Of a stretch of DNA of 64,000 nucleotides, positions 61,100 through 64,000 are shown in pieces; within the stretch, counting starts at the first letter, position 1; every line of letters starts with the position of its first letter. Under the pieces are notes generated by a model, which had not been told where the DNA came from, did no database searches, and saw only the letters and a program-made list of their open reading frames with translations. This DNA is from Vibrio sp. STUT-A11. GTDB lineage: Bacteria > Pseudomonadota > Gammaproteobacteria > Enterobacterales > Vibrionaceae. The stretch is from assembly GCF_026000435.1 (NCBI RefSeq), contig NZ_AP026763.1:1922001-1986000 (forward strand), given 5' to 3'. The position numbers and the translations under genes are program-made.

Positions 61100-61363
61100 T
61101 CACTTTTTTTCTTTTTCATATCGTGCCTCTTGGATGATCCATGAGCACCAAAATGAAAAGGGTAGAACTAAAAGAATGACTACCATCTCGAGTGATTGTT
61201 CGAAAATAAAGTCTATCATTGACACTTCATCACTATTTATAGAATGCACGATAAAACGAATAGCGAAGACGACGAATAAAATAGAGATGCTATTAAATAA
61301 TACATATTGGAGAAAACCTTTGGTTCGCGTTTTTGACCAATACTCAAACTGTGATTTATTCAT
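61100..61363 (-). CDS. Small hypothetical membrane protein, 87 residues
   Basis: Unrecognised. Two membrane segments (FLQYVLFNSISILFVVFAIRF and MVVILLVLPFSFWCSWIIQEA) lie between a basic N-terminus (NKSQFEYWSKTRTKG) and a charged tail (RYEKEKK). It lies between the microcompartment locus and the chitobiase and could belong to either or neither; spacing to the kinase gene is 171 bp. No function can be assigned. Confidence 0.5.
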   Translation of the reverse strand: MNKSQFEYWSKTRTKGFLQYVLFNSISILFVVFAIRFIVHSINSDEVSMIDFIFEQSLEMVVILLVLPFSFWCSWIIQEARYEKEKK

Positions 61364-61910
61364 TTCTAAACATCTTTAGCAACCTGAAATAAAAGACATG
61401 CTAGTAAGTTATTAGAAAATCACTACTACAAAATTCCAAATATTCGACCGGGTTAAAAAAGTGATAACTCCGAATAACAACAGATGATTTAAATGATAAA
61501 ATCAAATATTTATTTTTAATTACATAATCATTTAGTAATTGGAAATATTTGAAGTCCGTCGCATTCCCCACAGACTGAGATAAATCATCCATAAAGGACG
61601 AGCTTTTTGACATTCCCACCACCTTGATCACCGTAGTCTTATTTTCAAGCAAGCACGTATGTGCTGACAACATCGACTGAACATTTGTTGTATCAGGCGA
61701 TGGAATTTAAAAGGATGCGATCAGGTTATGGGTCGCTAAGAAACTATGCTCTTGTTTGTACTTACTTTTTATATGACCATACAAGCATATCATTTATCAA
61801 TATCTAAAGAATGGTCTTGAGCAAGCGGGATGGTTTTTGAACACGCGAATAGTGACTCCGATTTGGTGGTTTTTAAATAATAAGGTTATACGACGTTTAA
61901 GGTATTCCAC
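61364..61910. other. Intergenic stretch before the chitobiase gene
   Basis: About 550 bp. A 90-codon minus-strand open frame (61401-61673) lacks a ribosome-binding site and any recognisable features, so I do not call it. The last 200 bp, AT-rich, should carry the chitobiase promoter; no operator is recognised. Confidence 0.45.
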
Positions 61911-64000
61911 ATGAATGTAAATATTAGTGCCGTTGCTACTGCAGTTTCACTGTCTCTTTTGGCAGGTAATGCTTATTCTTCAGAACAAAATCAACAAAAG
62001 ACAGAAGTAATACAATCGGTAATCGATACTGTCGCATCTTCGCTTGAAGTTCACATCGCATCAATTGAGCATCAACCAGCTGATACCAAGGCGAAATGTC
62101 CCGGAGGATATTGCTATCGCGCTGAGATCACCCTCACAAATAAAGGCAAAAAAGAGATTAGTGGAGACTGGGAAATCTACTTCTCCAACCTTCGCCGTAT
62201 TTTGGATACAAAATCAGATTTATTCGAAATTACGCACGTGAATGGCGATCTTCATCGAATCGTACCAACCAGCAAATTTAAAGGTCTGAAACCAGGTGGT
62301 TCCGTCGCTATTCAGTTTGACGCCGAGCACTGGAAAATCGTCGATTCTGACTACATGCCTCGCTACTACGTGGCAGCACAAGGAGCTGAAGCTCGAGTTA
62401 TTCCAAATACTATTCCGCAGGAAAGGGATGGCTTAGCCGACTTGTCCGGTTACCTGGATTTGATCAGTACCGCACCCGAAGATGCCAACATGTGGCAACG
62501 TTACCCAGAAGACAGCAGCATCATGGCAACCGCTGGAACACGATATGAAAGAAACCTTACGGTAAAAGATCTTGGCTTATCATCCGTCTCTGCCAAAATC
62601 ATCCCTTCCCCTATCGATATAAAGGTGCATAACAGCAGTGTTAACATCAGCTCCGGGCTAAATTTGAAAATAGAAGAAGATAGCCTGACGGCTGGCCAGC
62701 TAGACGCGCTCGAACACCGCTTTAGCCAGCTTGGCGTCACCCCGAATAAAGGTATTCCAGTTGTAATTTCTGTCGACCCTAAACACAAGGCATTTAAAGG
62801 AAAGACAAAGCAGGAAGCCTATACCCTGAAGGTGACACCAAAAGAAGTCCGGGTCGTTGGGGCTGATCCAGCAGGCGCATTTTATGGTGTGCAGTCATTA
62901 GCAGCACTCATCAAAGTTGGCAGTCCGACTATCGATGAAATCACCATTGATTATGATGCACCACGATTTGAGCACCGAGGTATGCATATAGATGTAGCCC
63001 GTAACTTCAAATCAAAAGCTGAGATCATGAAAATTTTGGATCAAATGGCCGCTTATAAAATGAATAAATTTCACTTCCATCTCGCAGACGACGAAGGTTG
63101 GCGTCTGGAGATCCCGGGCTTGCCAGAGCTCACCGAGGTTGGCGCGCAACGTTGCCATGATTTAAGTGAACGTCAATGTCTGTTACCACAAGTTGGATCT
63201 GGACCAGATATATCAACCTCTGGCTCCGGCTACTACAGCGTTGACGATTATGCGGAAATCTTAGCTTTCGCTTCAGCACGGAATATTCAGGTTATCCCAT
63301 CTATGGATATGCCGGGCCATGCTCGAGCTGCCGTAAAATCAATGGAAGCACGTTACAATAAATATGCTGAACTTGGTGATATGGATGCGGCTGAAATGTA
63401 TCTGCTTACTGACAGGCATGATGGCTCAAAATATTTCTCCGTTCAAAACTATACTGACAATACGATCAACCCTTGTATGGAATCGAGCTTTGTCTTCATG
63501 GATAAAGTCATTTCTGAGATAGCCAAACAACATAAAGATGCGGGCCAACCTCTGGTTGACTATCATATCGGGGCAGATGAAACCCACGGGGCTTGGGTTG
63601 ATTCTCCTGTTTGTCGTGCACTGTTTGTCGATCCGACCAATAATATCGATAACGTGGCCGACCTTGGTGGGTATTTCATTGAACGGATCAGTCATATCCT
63701 GGAAGCCAAACAACTAAACCTCGCCGCATGGAATGACGGCTTAAAACATGGCAGTTATATGGACCCAACCAAACTTGCTGGTGACGCCTCAGCCTATACC
63801 TGGTCTGCCCTATTCTGGGGTGGTGCAAATGAAGCCCACTCCCTCGCCAATGCGGGTTATAACGTTATCTTGTCATTGCCTGAGGTCACCTACTTTGACC
63901 ACCCATACGAAGCCGACCCAAGAGAACCGGGGAATTATTGGGCAGGACGTTATACCGATACGCAAAAAGTCTTTAATTTTATGCCGGAGAACTTACCAGC
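61911..64000 (+). CDS. GH20 beta-N-acetylhexosaminidase (chitobiase), 3' end outside the window
   Basis: The frame opens at the ATG at 61911 (RBS AAGGTATTCC) and stays open to the window end, giving 696 residues of an expected 850-900. It has a signal peptide (MNVNISAVATAVSLSLLAG, cut near AYS|SEQ) with no lipobox cysteine. A chitobiase N-terminal carbohydrate-binding domain with CPGGYCYRAEITLTNKGKKE follows, then a GH20b domain and the GH20 barrel. The catalytic pair is Asp556-Glu557 in HIGADETHGAW. It splits N,N'-diacetylchitobiose and short chitooligosaccharides by substrate-assisted catalysis in the periplasm or at the cell surface. Related genes in Vibrio sit near chitin-use genes. Confidence 0.95.
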   Translation, partial: MNVNISAVATAVSLSLLAGNAYSSEQNQQKTEVIQSVIDTVASSLEVHIASIEHQPADTKAKCPGGYCYRAEITLTNKGKKEISGDWEIYFSNLRRILDTKSDLFEITHVNGDLHRIVPTSKFKGLKPGGSVAIQFDAEHWKIVDSDYMPRYYVAAQGAEARVIPNTIPQERDGLADLSGYLDLISTAPEDANMWQRYPEDSSIMATAGTRYERNLTVKDLGLSSVSAKIIPSPIDIKVHNSSVNISSGLNLKIEEDSLTAGQLDALEHRFSQLGVTPNKGIPVVISVDPKHKAFKGKTKQEAYTLKVTPKEVRVVGADPAGAFYGVQSLAALIKVGSPTIDEITIDYDAPRFEHRGMHIDVARNFKSKAEIMKILDQMAAYKMNKFHFHLADDEGWRLEIPGLPELTEVGAQRCHDLSERQCLLPQVGSGPDISTSGSGYYSVDDYAEILAFASARNIQVIPSMDMPGHARAAVKSMEARYNKYAELGDMDAAEMYLLTDRHDGSKYFSVQNYTDNTINPCMESSFVFMDKVISEIAKQHKDAGQPLVDYHIGADETHGAWVDSPVCRALFVDPTNNIDNVADLGGYFIERISHILEAKQLNLAAWNDGLKHGSYMDPTKLAGDASAYTWSALFWGGANEAHSLANAGYNVILSLPEVTYFDHPYEADPREPGNYWAGRYTDTQKVFNFMPENLP

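Noticed and set aside
61401..61673. A 90-codon minus-strand open frame
   Set aside because: No ribosome-binding site, no recognisable domain and AT-rich composition typical of non-coding sequence; not called.

Overview
The window looks like a piece of a Vibrionaceae (probably Vibrio) chromosome. The grounds are the moderate GC content, a Vibrio-like gene repertoire (polyamine catabolism, chitobiase, chaperone-usher fimbria, many stand-alone GNAT/VOC/HAD genes) and a homoserine O-succinyltransferase behind MetJ boxes. This is inference from gene content; there is no rRNA or other marker, and I see no tRNA, CRISPR array or insertion sequence. Both ends cut genes: an M32 carboxypeptidase on the left and a GH20 chitobiase on the right.

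Layout. 1-9.8 kb: mixed housekeeping genes (M32 carboxypeptidase, PanE-like reductase, a FUSC fragment, a lipid A acyltransferase, metA, a PilF/PilW-like lipoprotein, an Mpo1-like protein, and a divergent MarR/EamA pair with two matching operators). 9.8-22 kb: a polyamine block. Eight genes on the minus strand (puuD-puuR-puuC-puuB-aguB-aguA-gabD-gabT) face puuA and an NhaC-family transporter. It joins agmatine-to-putrescine conversion (AguA, AguB) to the gamma-glutamyl (Puu) route and on to succinate. 22.3-31.3 kb: an AT-rich HTH regulator, a five-gene chaperone-usher fimbrial operon ending in an OmpA-family gene, and a DUF3750 lipoprotein. 31.7-40.3 kb: a string of small, mostly single-gene units, including an HPP/TetR pair with two clear palindromic operators.

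The most interesting part is 40.4-60.9 kb: a complete glycyl-radical bacterial microcompartment (BMC) locus. Its signature enzyme is a B12-independent diol dehydratase. The residues His164, Ser282, Cys433, Glu435 and Asp447 fall at the positions I recall for Clostridium butyricum glycerol dehydratase, but the protein carries a 62-residue internal insert that looks like encapsulation helices. Around it are its activase, a CoA-acylating aldehyde dehydrogenase with three tandem encapsulation-like helices, PduL, acetate kinase, an iron alcohol dehydrogenase, PduS, PduT, PduB, GrpU with a GTCPQ Fe-S motif, an EutN/PduN vertex protein, two BMC-H proteins (one with a long basic tail), EutJ-like and PduM-like proteins, and a stand-alone PduO-C/HbpS domain. 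A MIP-family diol facilitator, a PocR-domain histidine kinase with an AraC-type response regulator, and a second S-adenosylmethionine synthetase complete it. The substrate is predicted to be 1,2-propanediol or glycerol. The aldehyde would be dismutated inside the shell to an alcohol plus an acyl-CoA, and the acyl-CoA converted to acyl-phosphate, acid and ATP. The SAM synthetase could feed the radical-SAM activase.

Transcription inferred from sequence: the BMC genes form at least two minus-strand units, split by a strong intrinsic terminator near 47.6 kb and followed by a new promoter region with a CRP-like site. FNR-like sites lie upstream of pduL and of the sensor kinase, which would fit an oxygen-sensitive enzyme.
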